Counted from the first letter of the stretch, positions 33,675 through 42,908 are shown. The stretch: 64,000 nt of DNA from Bradyrhizobium sp. SZCCT0148 (GCF_018129985.1 NZ_JAFCKT010000003.1:62001-126000); one strand, 5' to 3'. A program made the numbers and translations. The notes: generated from the sequence alone by a model not told the origin.

Positions 33675-34460
33675 ATGGCAAAAGACAGTCTGTGCGCAAT
33701 CGTGACGGGGTCTGCATCCGGGCTGGGTGCGGCAACCGCGGAGATTCTCGCGCGGAGCGGGGCGCGGCTCGTCATCAACTATTCGTCGAGCCAGAAGGAG
33801 GCCGAGGCCACCGCCGAACTCTGCCGCAAGGCGGGCGCTGCGGAAGTTCTGGTCGCGCAGGGCGACGTTTCCAAGGATGAGGATTGCCGCAGGATCGTCG
33901 CGGCCGCCAGCGGCTGGGGCCGGCTCGACATCCTCGTCAACAATGCCGGTACCACCAAGCATGTTGCTCACGCCGATCTCGACGGATTGTCGGCGGAAGA
34001 TTTCCAGCGCCTATATGGCGTCAACACCATCGGACCATTCCAGATGGTGCGCGCCGCGCGGAGCCTGCTTGAGGCCGGTGCGAAAGCTTCGGGGCGTCCG
34101 TCCGCCGTGGTCAACGTGTCTTCGGTCGCCGGCATCAGCGGCGTCGGCTCGTCAATCGCCTATGCCGCAAGCAAGGGCGCGCTCAACACCATGACGCTGT
34201 CGCTGTCGCGCGCGCTGGCCCCGCTGATCCGCGTCAATACGGTCTGCCCCGGCTATATCGACACGCCCTGGTTCACCAAGGGCCGCGGCGAGGCGGGCGC
34301 CAAGCAGGTGCGCGACAGCGTGGTGGCGAAGGTGCCGCTCAAGGTGGCCTCGACCGCCGAGGACATCGCGCAGTTGGTCTGCTTCCTGGCAATGCCGGCC
34401 TCCAGCAACATGACCGGCGAGGTCGTGCGCATGGATGCGGGCATGCATTTAATTACGTGA
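33675..34460 (+). CDS. SDR family oxidoreductase
   Basis: The 261-residue short-chain dehydrogenase has the TGSASGLGAATAEILA nucleotide loop (about 11-26), DILVNNAGTT (about 88-97), a catalytic Ser in VNVSSVAG (about 146-153) and YAASKGALN (Tyr and Lys, about 162-170). The substrate is not evident. It is divergent from the ACAD operon and separated by 248 nt, so it may belong to the same pathway. The upstream AAGAGGAAA is a usable ribosome site. Confidence 0.87.
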   Translation: MAKDSLCAIVTGSASGLGAATAEILARSGARLVINYSSSQKEAEATAELCRKAGAAEVLVAQGDVSKDEDCRRIVAAASGWGRLDILVNNAGTTKHVAHADLDGLSAEDFQRLYGVNTIGPFQMVRAARSLLEAGAKASGRPSAVVNVSSVAGISGVGSSIAYAASKGALNTMTLSLSRALAPLIRVNTVCPGYIDTPWFTKGRGEAGAKQVRDSVVAKVPLKVASTAEDIAQLVCFLAMPASSNMTGEVVRMDAGMHLIT

Positions 34461-34461
34461 T

Positions 34462-34543
34462 GTCGTCCGGCTTGTCCCGGGCATCCACGGACTAACGCGC
34501 AGGTCGATAGACGTGGATGCCCGGGTCAAGCCCGGGCATGACG
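34462..34543. repeat. REP-like intergenic element (GTCCGGCTTGTCCCGGGCAT type)
   Basis: TGTCGTCCGGCTTGTCCCGG and GGTCAAGCCCGGGCATGACG bracket CATCCACG...CGTGGATG. It lies between convergent genes and is closely related to 58101-58224. Confidence 0.65.
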
Positions 34544-34580
34544 TTGATGAGGCGGTGTGCCCCCTCGCTGATTTTAAGCG

Positions 34581-34853
34581 CTATCCCCTGATCACGCCGC
34601 TCGCCACCAGCCGGTGCCAGATGAACAGCACCACCACCGCGCCGAGCGTGGCCATGATGAAGCCGGCGCCTTGGTCGGGGCCGTAATGGCCGATCGCCTG
34701 GCCGATGAAGGTGGCCAGAAACGCGCCGGCGATGCCGAGGATGGTGGTGAGGATGAAGCCGCTCGGGTTGTTCGGTCCCGGCGCCAGCCAGCGCGCGATG
34801 AGGCCGGCGATAAAGCCGACGACGATGATCCACAACAGGCCGCCCATGCTCAT
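34581..34853 (-). CDS. GlsB/YeaQ/YmgE family stress-response membrane protein
   Basis: The 90-residue protein has three transmembrane helices, with GFIAGLIARWLAPGPNNPSG (about 13-32), ILGIAGAFLATFIGQAIG and ATLGAVVVLFIWHRLV. It matches the transglycosylase-associated protein family in length and in the Gly-rich helix pattern. Members are induced by general stress; the molecular role is unknown. The start is MSMGGLLWIIVV. Confidence 0.88.
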   Translation of the reverse strand: MSMGGLLWIIVVGFIAGLIARWLAPGPNNPSGFILTTILGIAGAFLATFIGQAIGHYGPDQGAGFIMATLGAVVVLFIWHRLVASGVIRG

Positions 34854-34896
34854 GAGTGTGCTCCCCTTCCCGAAAGCGCGTCGATCGAAGGTCTGA

Positions 34897-35469
34897 TTAA
34901 AGCTTGCCCGAGAGCTCGTGCTCGGTCGGCAGCCGTCCTTCCGGCGTCAGATGGTCGACCACCTGCGGCAGATATTGGCTGAGGCCGTTGAGCAATTCAT
35001 CGCGCGGCAGGCCGCTCTGGGCGGACAGACTTTCGATCTGGTCGGCGCCAAGTGCGCTCGCAAGGTCGCCGGGCGCGATCGGCTTGTTCTCGCCCTTGCC
35101 GACCCAGGAATTCGCGGCCTCGCCGTGGCCGCCCTGCTGGAGCTGGTTGAGGAGGTCCCCCAAGCCGCCGCTCAGCACGGATCCGGCCGCGCCGCCCGCG
35201 AGCAGGCCGCCAAGCCCGCCTTTGAGCAGGCCTCCGAGACCGCCAAGACCGCCGCTGTCCGCGTTCACCGGCGGAGGGGCAGGCGTCGGCGACGGCTGCG
35301 GCGCCGTACCGGACTGATTTGCCGTCATATGCTTGAAGGCTTTCCACCCAAGCAGGGCAATGATCGCCATGGTCATCGGCGACATGCCACCGGAGGATTT
35401 CTCGGAGCTCGGCGTAGCGGGGCCGCGCGGGCCGTTCTGCATGCCGTTGAGGACGTCGAGTAGACCCAT
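34897..35469 (-). CDS. YidB/DUF937 family protein
   Basis: This is a 190-residue protein. The N-terminus MGLLDVLNGMQNGPRG and a Gly/Leu-rich middle (GGLGGLLKGGLGGLLAGGAA) precede the YidB-type C-terminal domain: ALGADQIESLSAQSGLPRDE LLNGLSQYLPQVVDHLTPEG. The family is widespread with no fixed function. The ATG at 35469 has AAGGAGAG, which is much better than upstream starts. It is in the same direction as the GlsB gene, about 40 nt apart. Confidence 0.85.
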   Translation of the reverse strand: MGLLDVLNGMQNGPRGPATPSSEKSSGGMSPMTMAIIALLGWKAFKHMTANQSGTAPQPSPTPAPPPVNADSGGLGGLGGLLKGGLGGLLAGGAAGSVLSGGLGDLLNQLQQGGHGEAANSWVGKGENKPIAPGDLASALGADQIESLSAQSGLPRDELLNGLSQYLPQVVDHLTPEGRLPTEHELSGKL

Positions 35470-35633
35470 GGTGCTCTCCTTTGGCGTCTCGTGCGGCGAC
35501 CGCTCGCCGCTGACTGCCCCCGGAACGAAAACATATGGGGCGCTCATGACCGTTACAAGTCGATGCGACGCGATTGGTTGCTGCCCTTGCCTCTGCTATC
35601 GAAGGCGGATCGTTCAGGGAGCAAGGCGAGGTG

Positions 35634-36632
35634 ATGACGGATCGACCGATCGTGGTGGCCGGCGCGGGCGCCATCGGGTGTTTCGTCGGAGGCCAACTGG
35701 CCGCCTCGAGCCGCCGTGTCGCGCTGCTGGTGCGGCCGCGGGTGAAGGCCGAGATCGAGCGGTTCGGCCTGCGGCTCACCGGCTTCGACGGTTCGGAGAA
35801 GAAGCTGGATGCCGGCCAGTTCGCGCTGTCGGAGGATCCCGCGATCCTGCACAACGCCCGCATCGTGCTGGTCACGGTGAAGAGCGCCGACACCGCCGAT
35901 GTCGCGGACCAGATCGCGCAGCACGCGCCCGAGGATGCCGTCATCGTCTCGCTCCAGAACGGCATCGGCAATGTCGGGGTGTTGCGGGACCGCCTCGGTA
36001 ACCGCCGCGTGCTCGCCGGCATGGTGCCGTTCAACGTGATCGCGATGGGCGAGGGCCGTTTCCACCGCTCGACCTCCGGCGACATCCAAGTCGGAGAGGA
36101 TGCGGGGAATACGGCCGCGGCGCTCTCGGTGGCCGGTCTCGCGGTGCGCGCGAGCAGGGACATCACCGGCGTGCAATGGGGCAAGCTGATCATCAATCTC
36201 AACAACGCGCTCAGCGCATTGTCCGACTTGCCGCTCGCCGCGCAACTGGCAAGCCGCGACTGGCGCAGGCTGTTCGCCGATCAGATGGCCGAGGGGCTGG
36301 CTGTGCTGAAGGCCGCCGGCATCGCGCCGGTCTCGGCGACGCCGATCCCGATGAACTGGACGCCGGCGCTGCTGCGGCTGCCCGACGTGATCTTCAACGC
36401 GATCCTGGGACGGACCATGAGGATCGATCCCGAGGCACGCTCGTCGATGTGGCAGGATTTGAAACAGGGCCGCAAGACCGAGATCGACTATCTACAAGGC
36501 GCCGTCATCGCGCTCGCCGAGCAAAACCATGTCGACGTGCCGCTGATGCGCCGCATTGTTGCGCTGATCAGGGAAGCCGAGGCGGCCGGCAACGGTCCGC
36601 CGCGTCTGACGCCGCGGCAGATCCGCGGCTAG
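35634..36632 (+). CDS. ketopantoate reductase PanE/ApbA family protein
   Basis: The 332-residue protein has the NADPH-binding VVAGAGAIGCFVGGQLA (about 7-23), VKSADTAD and SLQNGIGN (about 100-107). The C-terminal domain GVQWGKLIINLNNALSAL contains the conserved Lys and Asn residues. It reduces 2-dehydropantoate or a similar 2-oxo acid. It is probably not the only panE paralogue, since a second homologue lies at 52025-52999. The ATG at 35634 is preferred to a start 60 nt upstream because the Rossmann strand begins directly after it. Confidence 0.85.
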   Translation: MTDRPIVVAGAGAIGCFVGGQLAASSRRVALLVRPRVKAEIERFGLRLTGFDGSEKKLDAGQFALSEDPAILHNARIVLVTVKSADTADVADQIAQHAPEDAVIVSLQNGIGNVGVLRDRLGNRRVLAGMVPFNVIAMGEGRFHRSTSGDIQVGEDAGNTAAALSVAGLAVRASRDITGVQWGKLIINLNNALSALSDLPLAAQLASRDWRRLFADQMAEGLAVLKAAGIAPVSATPIPMNWTPALLRLPDVIFNAILGRTMRIDPEARSSMWQDLKQGRKTEIDYLQGAVIALAEQNHVDVPLMRRIVALIREAEAAGNGPPRLTPRQIRG

Positions 36633-36656
36633 CGCTTGCGCGCGAGGAGAAGTGCG

Positions 36657-36872
36657 ATGAGGCGTTCTTGGATGATGAGAATAGCGCTGGTCACGTTCTG
36701 CGGCGCATCGACGTTGGCCCATGCAAGGCCGCCGACGGCCCAGAGCTCTCCGGGATACGACAGGCGGTTGCAGGAGAGCCGGTCTCAGTTAGGAAATTCG
36801 CCGACGGTCACCGAGCCAGCGACAACACCGGTGGTCAAACCGCAGCAGCGCAAGAAGAAGCACACGAAGTGA
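36657..36872 (+). CDS. small exported protein, 71 residues
   Basis: The start at 36657 has GAGGAGAAG upstream and gives a signal peptide MRIALVTFCGASTLAHA after a short basic lead. The mature part is about 48 residues, polar and Pro/Thr-rich, and ends KPQQRKKKHTK. No family is recognised. It is downstream of the panE-like gene by 24 nt and may be co-transcribed. Confidence 0.55.
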   Translation: MRRSWMMRIALVTFCGASTLAHARPPTAQSSPGYDRRLQESRSQLGNSPTVTEPATTPVVKPQQRKKKHTK

Positions 36873-36887
36873 GGTGGACGCTCTCGG

Positions 36888-36961
36888 AGGGTGGGCGTGC
36901 CACCAACTCCCTCAATCATGCATGACTGGTGGGCACCGCGCTTTGCGCCTTTGCCCACCCT
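36888..36961. repeat. inverted repeat (AGGGTGGGC...GCCCACCCT)
   Basis: It has the same family arms as 30257-30342: AGGGTGGGC and TTTGCCCACCCT, with GGTGGGCACCGCGC inside. It lies between convergent genes. Confidence 0.6.
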
Positions 36962-36980
36962 GCAGATCAGTGCAAGAGAC

Positions 36981-37601
36981 TCAGCCCTTCTTCGCCGGCT
37001 TGCTAGGGGTCGGATTGAACAGCTTCTTCAGATCGTTCAAGCCTTCCGACAGCCGCGGCCATTCGCAGGAGAAAGAGCCCTTGGCGCAGGGCGCGCCCTT
37101 TCGCTGTCCGACGGTCTGCTGCACCTTAGGCCGTTCGACCGGCATCGGCACGCGCTCGACGTCGGTTCGCAATGCGACCTGCTGGATTTGCCGCGCCTGC
37201 AGTTCCTGCTGCTCGCGCTGCTGACGGGCGGCAGCCTCGGCTGCTTCGTTGTTGCGGCGCTCTTTGGCAAGATAGGCGGTATAGGCTGAGTCGATTTTCT
37301 TCTGTTCCTCCGGCGTCGGATTGGGACCGGCGATGTCGAAGGTGCGATCCTGCAGGAAGTCGTAATAGGAGTAGCCGCCGCCCGGCTTGCGGCGGCCCGC
37401 GAACTTGGCGTTGCAATCGGCGAGCGCGGAGGTCTTCTCGGCCTTGGTCGCGGCCTTCTCGGCAGCGTCGGCGCATTCCTCGAAGTCGACCGGCGCGCGT
37501 TTCCACCATTGCGCCTGGGCATGCGTATGCGTCAGCAGAAAGAACCCTGCTGCGGCAACGGGAAACAGCGCCGCACGACGCAATGCAATCAGAGACGACA
37601 T
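36981..37601 (-). CDS. exported protein of unknown function, 206 residues
   Basis: A signal peptide ends AQA near residue 30 (AAGFFLLTHTHAQA). The mature part has FEECADAAEKAATKAEKTSA with two cysteines spaced as in small disulfide proteins (ECADA, LADCNAKF). RRKPGGGYSYYDFLQDRTFD follows, then a Gln/Ala/Glu-rich helix (about 115-145) and a C-terminal CAKGSFSCEW pair. It resembles conserved hypotheticals restricted to Bradyrhizobiaceae. The function is unknown. Confidence 0.7.
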   Translation of the reverse strand: MSSLIALRRAALFPVAAAGFFLLTHTHAQAQWWKRAPVDFEECADAAEKAATKAEKTSALADCNAKFAGRRKPGGGYSYYDFLQDRTFDIAGPNPTPEEQKKIDSAYTAYLAKERRNNEAAEAAARQQREQQELQARQIQQVALRTDVERVPMPVERPKVQQTVGQRKGAPCAKGSFSCEWPRLSEGLNDLKKLFNPTPSKPAKKG

Positions 37602-37833
37602 TCTACGAGAGCATTCCTTGTCAAACTCAACCCAAACTGAGTCGAGCCGGATTTTTGCCTCTTTATCGCCGGCTTGTCACCCATGGAACCCGGGAATTTC
37701 GTGGCTGGGATGCTGACATTTTGTGCTTGACGTTGCGCATGAGTCACAGCGTCGCTCTGGCTGGATGCTACACTTCGCCCTGCGAGTGCCTTACTCCCGA
37801 GGCGACGCCAAAAAGACGAAATGGAAACGCCTG

Positions 37834-39351
37834 ATGCTGCTGCCCCTGTCCGACGTGCCGCGCTGGTACGCTGAACGCAAACCGCAAGGCACGATCGCAA
37901 TCCGTCATGGGCAGGACACGCTGACATGGGACCAACTCGAGCGCGGTGCCAACCGGCGCGCGCGGGCGTTCGCGGCCAAGGGCGTCAAGCCCGGTGATTT
38001 CGTTGCGATCGGACTGCCCAACGGCAATACGTTCTTCGAGACATCGTTTGCGGTGTGGAAGTGTGGTGCGACGCCGACCTCGCTGTCATGGCGGCTGCCG
38101 CGCGGCGAGGCCGCTGCCGTGCTCGACATTCTCAAGCCCGCGCTGGTGGTCGGCGGCGAGGCTGATTGGAATGCGCCGAACCACTTGCCGGCGGATTTTG
38201 TGCCGGAAGGATTCTCGGATGAGGCGCTCAATCCGCCGGTGGCGCGCTACTGGAAAGCCATGACCTCCGGCGGCTCGACCGGCCGGCCGAAAGTCATCCT
38301 CGATCATCAGCCGGCCGTGACCGACACAGTCGCCGCGCCGCCGCTGAATATTCCCTTCGGGGTTTCGCTGCTCAACCCCGGTCCGCTCTACCACAACGCG
38401 CCGTTCATCGTGTCGCACTACGCTCTGTTCACCGGCGGCAAGCTCACCGGTCTGACCAAGTTCGACGCCGAGGAGACGTTGCGGCAGATCGAACGCGAGC
38501 GCGTGCAATGGATCAATTTCGTGCCGACCATGATGCACCGGATCTGGGCGCTGCCGGAGCAGGTGCGTAACGCCTACGATCTGTCGAGCCTGCAGACCGT
38601 GTTTCACATGGCCGCGCCCATGCCGCCCTGGCTGAAGGAGAACTGGATCGCCTGGCTCGGCCCGGAGCGGATCTGGGAGCTCTATGGCGGCACCGAGCGG
38701 CAGGGCGCCTGCATCATCTCCGGCACGGAATGGCTGACGCACAAGGGCTCGGTCGGCAAGATCGGCGACATGGCGAAGCTGCGCATCATCGGCGAGGATG
38801 GCAGCGACGTCGCGCTCGGCGAGACTGGCGAGATCTATTTCTTCAACAATGACGGCAAGGACGCCACCTATCACTATCTCGGCGCCGAGCCGAAGCGGCG
38901 CAGCGACGGCTGGGAATCGCTCGGCGATATCGGCCGGCTGGATGCGGAGGGCTATCTCTATCTCGGCGACCGCCTCGCCGACATGGTGCTGCGCGGCGGC
39001 GCCAACATCTATCCGGCCGAGGTCGAGGCTGCGGTCTCCGAGGCGCCCGGCGTGCGCTCCTGCGTCGTGGTGGGATTGCCCGATCCGGAGCTCGGCCAGC
39101 GCGTGCACGCCATCATCGAGCCGGAGGCGGACAGCGATGGCCAGGCGATCGCCGACGGCATGGCGGAATTCCTGAAGGACAGGCTCAGCCGCTACAAGCA
39201 CCCTGAAAGCTTCGAGTTCGTCGACGCCCCGCCGCGCGATGATTCCGGAAAAGTCCGCCGCACCCTGTTGCGCGACGAGCGCGCAACGTGGATGAAGGAA
39301 GGGCGTGCCTTCCGGATCATGCCGGCGAAGGCCCGGGCGCACGCCGAGTAA
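37834..39351 (+). CDS. AMP-dependent acyl-CoA synthetase/ligase (bile-acid-CoA-ligase-like)
   Basis: The 505-residue enzyme has the P-loop TSGGSTGRPKVI (about 146-157), the adenylate motif WELYGGTERQG (about 281-291), LGDIGRLDAEGYLYLGDR and the C-terminal hinge and Lys region DDSGKVRRTLLRD. It activates a carboxylic acid as acyl-AMP then acyl-CoA. The relatively short N-terminal domain and GGSTG loop resemble BaiB/CaiC-type ligases. The start at 37834 (MLLPLSDVPRWY) is preferred. The next four genes run in the same direction. Confidence 0.85.
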   Translation: MLLPLSDVPRWYAERKPQGTIAIRHGQDTLTWDQLERGANRRARAFAAKGVKPGDFVAIGLPNGNTFFETSFAVWKCGATPTSLSWRLPRGEAAAVLDILKPALVVGGEADWNAPNHLPADFVPEGFSDEALNPPVARYWKAMTSGGSTGRPKVILDHQPAVTDTVAAPPLNIPFGVSLLNPGPLYHNAPFIVSHYALFTGGKLTGLTKFDAEETLRQIERERVQWINFVPTMMHRIWALPEQVRNAYDLSSLQTVFHMAAPMPPWLKENWIAWLGPERIWELYGGTERQGACIISGTEWLTHKGSVGKIGDMAKLRIIGEDGSDVALGETGEIYFFNNDGKDATYHYLGAEPKRRSDGWESLGDIGRLDAEGYLYLGDRLADMVLRGGANIYPAEVEAAVSEAPGVRSCVVVGLPDPELGQRVHAIIEPEADSDGQAIADGMAEFLKDRLSRYKHPESFEFVDAPPRDDSGKVRRTLLRDERATWMKEGRAFRIMPAKARAHAE

Positions 39352-39383
39352 GGGGCGAGTGATACACATGGGGAAAGATTGAC

Positions 39384-40022
39384 ATGACGATCACCATCGC
39401 AGCGAACAGCGTGCCGAAGCCGCCGGCCGAAATCATCGAGGGCTTTCGCGGGGCGCCGACCTCGGTCATTTCAGACAATCTCGCCCGGCTCCCCGGCGCG
39501 GTCGGGCTGAAGCCGTATCATCGCGGGGCCAAGCTGGTGGGCACGGCCTTCACCGTGCGCACCCGCCCCGGCGACAATCTCGCCATCCACCGGGCGCTCG
39601 AACTGGTCGGGCCCGGCGACGTCATCGTGGTCGACGGCGGTGGTGACGAAACCCGCGCACTGGTCGGCGAGATCATGAAGAACATCGCGCAATGGCGCAA
39701 AGCCGAAGGCTACGTCATCGACGGTGCGATCCGCGATGTCGCGGCGTTCGCGGCCGACGATTTTCCCTGCTACGCGCGCGCCGTGATCCACCGCGGCCCC
39801 TACAAGAACGGTCCGGGCGAGATCAACGTGCCCGTCACGATCGGCGGCAGCGTGATCTCGCCCGGCGACATCGTCGTCGGCGACGAGGATGGCGTGGTGT
39901 CGTTTCCCGCTGCAGGCGCGGCGGCGCTGCTGGAAGCAGTCCGCGCCCAGGTCGCGCGCGAGGAGGAGACCATGAAGGCGATCCGCGAGGGCCGCTATCA
40001 GGGCTCCTACGGCAAATCCTGA
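39384..40022 (+). CDS. RraA-family aldolase/decarboxylase-like protein
   Basis: The 212-residue protein has VVDGGGDETRALVGEIM, GYVIDGAIRDVAAF with the conserved Arg-Asp pair, and HRGPYKNGPGEINVPVTIGG. It ends with PGDIVVGDEDGVVSFP. The Arg-Asp pair binds the metal and substrate carboxylate in class II HMG/CHA aldolases. It is therefore more likely a 4-hydroxy-4-methyl-2-oxoglutarate type aldolase or oxaloacetate decarboxylase than an RNase E inhibitor. It lies 32 nt after the ligase gene. Confidence 0.83.
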   Translation: MTITIAANSVPKPPAEIIEGFRGAPTSVISDNLARLPGAVGLKPYHRGAKLVGTAFTVRTRPGDNLAIHRALELVGPGDVIVVDGGGDETRALVGEIMKNIAQWRKAEGYVIDGAIRDVAAFAADDFPCYARAVIHRGPYKNGPGEINVPVTIGGSVISPGDIVVGDEDGVVSFPAAGAAALLEAVRAQVAREEETMKAIREGRYQGSYGKS

Positions 40023-40047
40023 TCACGAGAACAAGAAGGAGCACGGC

Positions 40048-40419
40048 GTGAGCCAGAGGGACGAATTCCACAATATCGATGATCCCAGCGACGGGCTGTT
40101 CCGCGAGCTCGCGGCGGGGGTGACCACGCGCATCTTCTCCGGCGAGCAGGCGATGCTGTCGGTGGTGACGCTGGCGCCGCATGCGCAGGGCACGCTGCAC
40201 CACCATCCCGAGGAACAATGGGGCGTGCTGCTCGACGGCTCCGCCATCCGCGTCCAGGGCGACGAGGAGATTGCGGTGAAGAAGGGCGATTTCTGGCGCA
40301 CCCCGGGCAATGTGCCGCACACCATGCGTGCCGGACCCGACGGTGCCCGGGTGCTGGACATCTTCAGTCCGCCTCGTCCAGAATACAGGAAAGCGGGATC
40401 GGGCTTCGGAACGACCTGA
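40048..40419 (+). CDS. cupin domain protein
   Basis: The 123-residue single-cupin protein has motif 1 TLHHHPEEQWGVLLDGSA (about 50-67), in which three histidines and a glutamate form the metal site. Motif 2 is GDFWRTPGNVPHTMRA (about 81-96). The start is GTG at 40048 behind AGAAGGAG. Small cupins of this kind serve as isomerases, dioxygenases or binding proteins. The position between an aldolase and a Bug protein suggests a role in the same catabolic unit (inference). Confidence 0.85.
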   Translation: MSQRDEFHNIDDPSDGLFRELAAGVTTRIFSGEQAMLSVVTLAPHAQGTLHHHPEEQWGVLLDGSAIRVQGDEEIAVKKGDFWRTPGNVPHTMRAGPDGARVLDIFSPPRPEYRKAGSGFGTT

Positions 40420-40467
40420 GCGCCAAAGAGCAAAAGCCGGGCGCTGAAAATCTAAAGGGAGGGGACC

Positions 40468-41424
40468 ATGACGATCACTCGACGGGCGCTGCTGGCCGCA
40501 CCGGCCATTCTCGCGTTGACGCCGGCGCGCGCGCAGGCCGGCAAGATCACGCTGGTGGTGCCGTTTCCGCCGGGCGGCTCGACCGACGCGATGGCGCGGC
40601 TGTTGCAGGCCAGCCTGCAAACCAAGCTCAATCGCATCGTCGTGGTCGAGAACAAGTCGGGCGCGGCCGGCGCGCTCGGCGCGGCGCAGGTCGCCAAGAG
40701 CCCGGCCGACGGCACCTCCTTCCTGGTCACCTTCGATTCCCACGCGGTGATTCCGTCGATCCTCGACAAGCCGCCGGTCGACGTCGAGCGCGAGTTGATG
40801 CCGGTGCTGTTGATCGGCACCGCACCCTATGTGATCGCCGCCGGCGCCGGCCGCCCCTACAAGACTTTTGCCGACGTGGTCGCGGCCTGCAAGGCGACGC
40901 CGGGCGCGGTGAAATACGCCTCCGTCGGCATCGGCACGCTCGGCCATCTCGCCATGACCGTGCTCGGGAACAAGGCCGGCGTCGAAATCATGCATGTGCC
41001 CTATCGCGGCGGCGGGCCGGCCATGAACGACGTGCTCGGCGGCCACGTCGACCTCATCGCGGGATCGGCGGCGCTGGTCGCCGCCCAGCTCGGCACCAAC
41101 ATGCTGCATCCGATCCTGCAGCTCGGCCGCGAGCGGCTACCGGCCCTGCCGGATACGCAGACCGCGATCGAGGCGGGCTTTCCGGATTTCGAGACGCTGG
41201 CCTGGTGGGGCATCTTCGCGCCCGCAGGCACGCCGCCCGATGTCGTCGCAGCCTTCGCGGCAGCGTCCAAGGAGATCCTGAGCGAGCCCGCGACCGCCGC
41301 CCAGCTGAAAGAGACGCAGCACATGACGCTGCTGCTCCAGGACGGCGCAGCCTTCAAGACCTTCTTCGACAAGCAGGTTGCCACCTGGGGCAAGGTGGTG
41401 AAAGACAACAATATCAGGGCGTGA
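40468..41424 (+). CDS. Bug/TctC-family tripartite tricarboxylate transporter binding protein
   Basis: The 318-residue periplasmic protein has a Tat-like N-terminus MTITRRALLAAPAILALTPA. The family pattern follows: ITLVVPFPPGGSTDAMARLL, VVENKSGAAGALGAAQVAKS, PYRGGGPAMNDVLGGHVDL and WWGIFAPAGTP. Bug proteins bind carboxylates such as citrate or nicotinate. No TctA/TctB membrane genes are present here, as is usual for the many orphan Bug proteins. The GGGAGG ribosome site supports the start. Confidence 0.9.
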   Translation: MTITRRALLAAPAILALTPARAQAGKITLVVPFPPGGSTDAMARLLQASLQTKLNRIVVVENKSGAAGALGAAQVAKSPADGTSFLVTFDSHAVIPSILDKPPVDVERELMPVLLIGTAPYVIAAGAGRPYKTFADVVAACKATPGAVKYASVGIGTLGHLAMTVLGNKAGVEIMHVPYRGGGPAMNDVLGGHVDLIAGSAALVAAQLGTNMLHPILQLGRERLPALPDTQTAIEAGFPDFETLAWWGIFAPAGTPPDVVAAFAAASKEILSEPATAAQLKETQHMTLLLQDGAAFKTFFDKQVATWGKVVKDNNIRA

Positions 41425-41527
41425 CGGGCAGCCAGACTCGAGCATTAGGCAAGGCGGAGGGCTTCCGATTCCGCCCTCGCTTTGATATGAACATCCCCAG
41501 GCAACCCGCCTACCCGGCGGGTTCCGC

Positions 41528-41604
<77 letters not shown>

Positions 41605-41727
41605 GCCTTACATTCAGCCGTCCTCACCGTGCGGCAAGCTCTCCGGCGCAGAAATTGCTAGAAGCAGGCGCTTCCTTCTTCAGGCGGTTTTGCCAGCCGC
41701 CTCACCGCCACACACCCGGAGACGTTG

Positions 41728-42867
41728 ATGCCTTTCGACCTGATCCTGCGCGGGGGCCGCGTCATCGACCCCTCGCAGAAGCTCGATGCCGTAACCGATG
41801 TCGCGTTCGCCGGCGGCAAGGTCGCCGCCATCGGCGCCGGCCTCAAGGCCGATCCGGGCACCGACGTGCGCGATGTCTCGCGCTACATCGTCACGCCGGG
41901 GCTGATCGATCTCCACACCCATGTCTATTGGGGCGGCACTTCGCTCGGCATCGACGCCGAGGAATTCTGCCGGCTCTCCGGCGTCACCACCGCGGTCGAC
42001 ACCGGCAGCGCCGGTCCCGGCAATTTCGCGGGCTTCCGCAAGCATGTGATCGAGCCGAGCCAGGTTCGCATTCTTGCCTATCTGCACGTCTCGCATGCCG
42101 GCATCTTCGGCTTCTCGCACCGGATCATGGTCGGCGAAAGCGAGGAGTTGCGGCTGATGAATCCGATCGAGGCCGCGAAGGTCGCGGACGCCAATCGCGA
42201 TCTCATCGTCGGCATCAAGGTGCGCGTGGGCCTGCATTCTTCGGGAACGTCGGGGGCGGTGCCGCTCGATATCGCGCTCGAGGTCGCGGGCGAGGTCGGC
42301 ATGCCCCTGATGGCGCATATCGACCATCCGCCGCCGAGCTACGAAGAGGTGCTGGCCCGTCTGCGTCCCGGCGACGTGCTCACCCATGCGTTCCGCCCCT
42401 TCCCCAACACGCCGGCGACCGCGCAAGGTACGGTGAAGAAGGCGGTGCTCGACGCGCGCGAGCGCGGCGTGCTGTTCGACATCGGCCACGGCAAGGGCTC
42501 GTTCGCCTTCAAGACCGCGCGCGCGATGCTCGCCAACGGCTTCTATCCGGACACGATCTCGTCCGACATCCACCAGCTCTGCATCGACGGCCCGGCCTAC
42601 GACCAGGTCACGACCATGTCGAAGTTCCTGTGCATGGGCATGGAGCTGTCCGACGTGATCGCGGCCTCGACGGTGAACGCCGCGATGGCGCTGCGCCGCC
42701 CCGAACTCGGCAGCCTCAAGCCGGGCAGCGTCGGCGACGCCACGCTCGTTACGGTCAGGCAAGGCCAGTTCGATTACGAGGACGTCGTCGGCGAGCATTT
42801 GATCGGAGACCGCAAGGTCGTGTCCGAAGGCGTCGTCATCGGCGGCCGCTGGTGGCATCCGAATTAA
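41728..42867 (+). CDS. amidohydrolase/deacetylase family metallohydrolase
   Basis: The 379-residue TIM-barrel enzyme has the first-strand metal motif LIDLHTHVYWGG (about 63-74), VGIKVRVG with the likely carbamylated lysine (about 160-167), LMAHIDHPPP (about 193-202), FDIGHGKGSFAF and SSDIHQLC (Asp about 275). It fits the EF_0837/AHA_3915 deacetylase-like branch of the amidohydrolase superfamily. The substrate is unknown. A TTG sits one codon before the ATG at 41728; the ATG is preferred. It is downstream of the tRNA. Confidence 0.83.
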   Translation: MPFDLILRGGRVIDPSQKLDAVTDVAFAGGKVAAIGAGLKADPGTDVRDVSRYIVTPGLIDLHTHVYWGGTSLGIDAEEFCRLSGVTTAVDTGSAGPGNFAGFRKHVIEPSQVRILAYLHVSHAGIFGFSHRIMVGESEELRLMNPIEAAKVADANRDLIVGIKVRVGLHSSGTSGAVPLDIALEVAGEVGMPLMAHIDHPPPSYEEVLARLRPGDVLTHAFRPFPNTPATAQGTVKKAVLDARERGVLFDIGHGKGSFAFKTARAMLANGFYPDTISSDIHQLCIDGPAYDQVTTMSKFLCMGMELSDVIAASTVNAAMALRRPELGSLKPGSVGDATLVTVRQGQFDYEDVVGEHLIGDRKVVSEGVVIGGRWWHPN

Positions 42868-42908
42868 GCGCTGCTTGCAAGCCATGATCGCGGTCGCGGA
42901 CGCACCTG

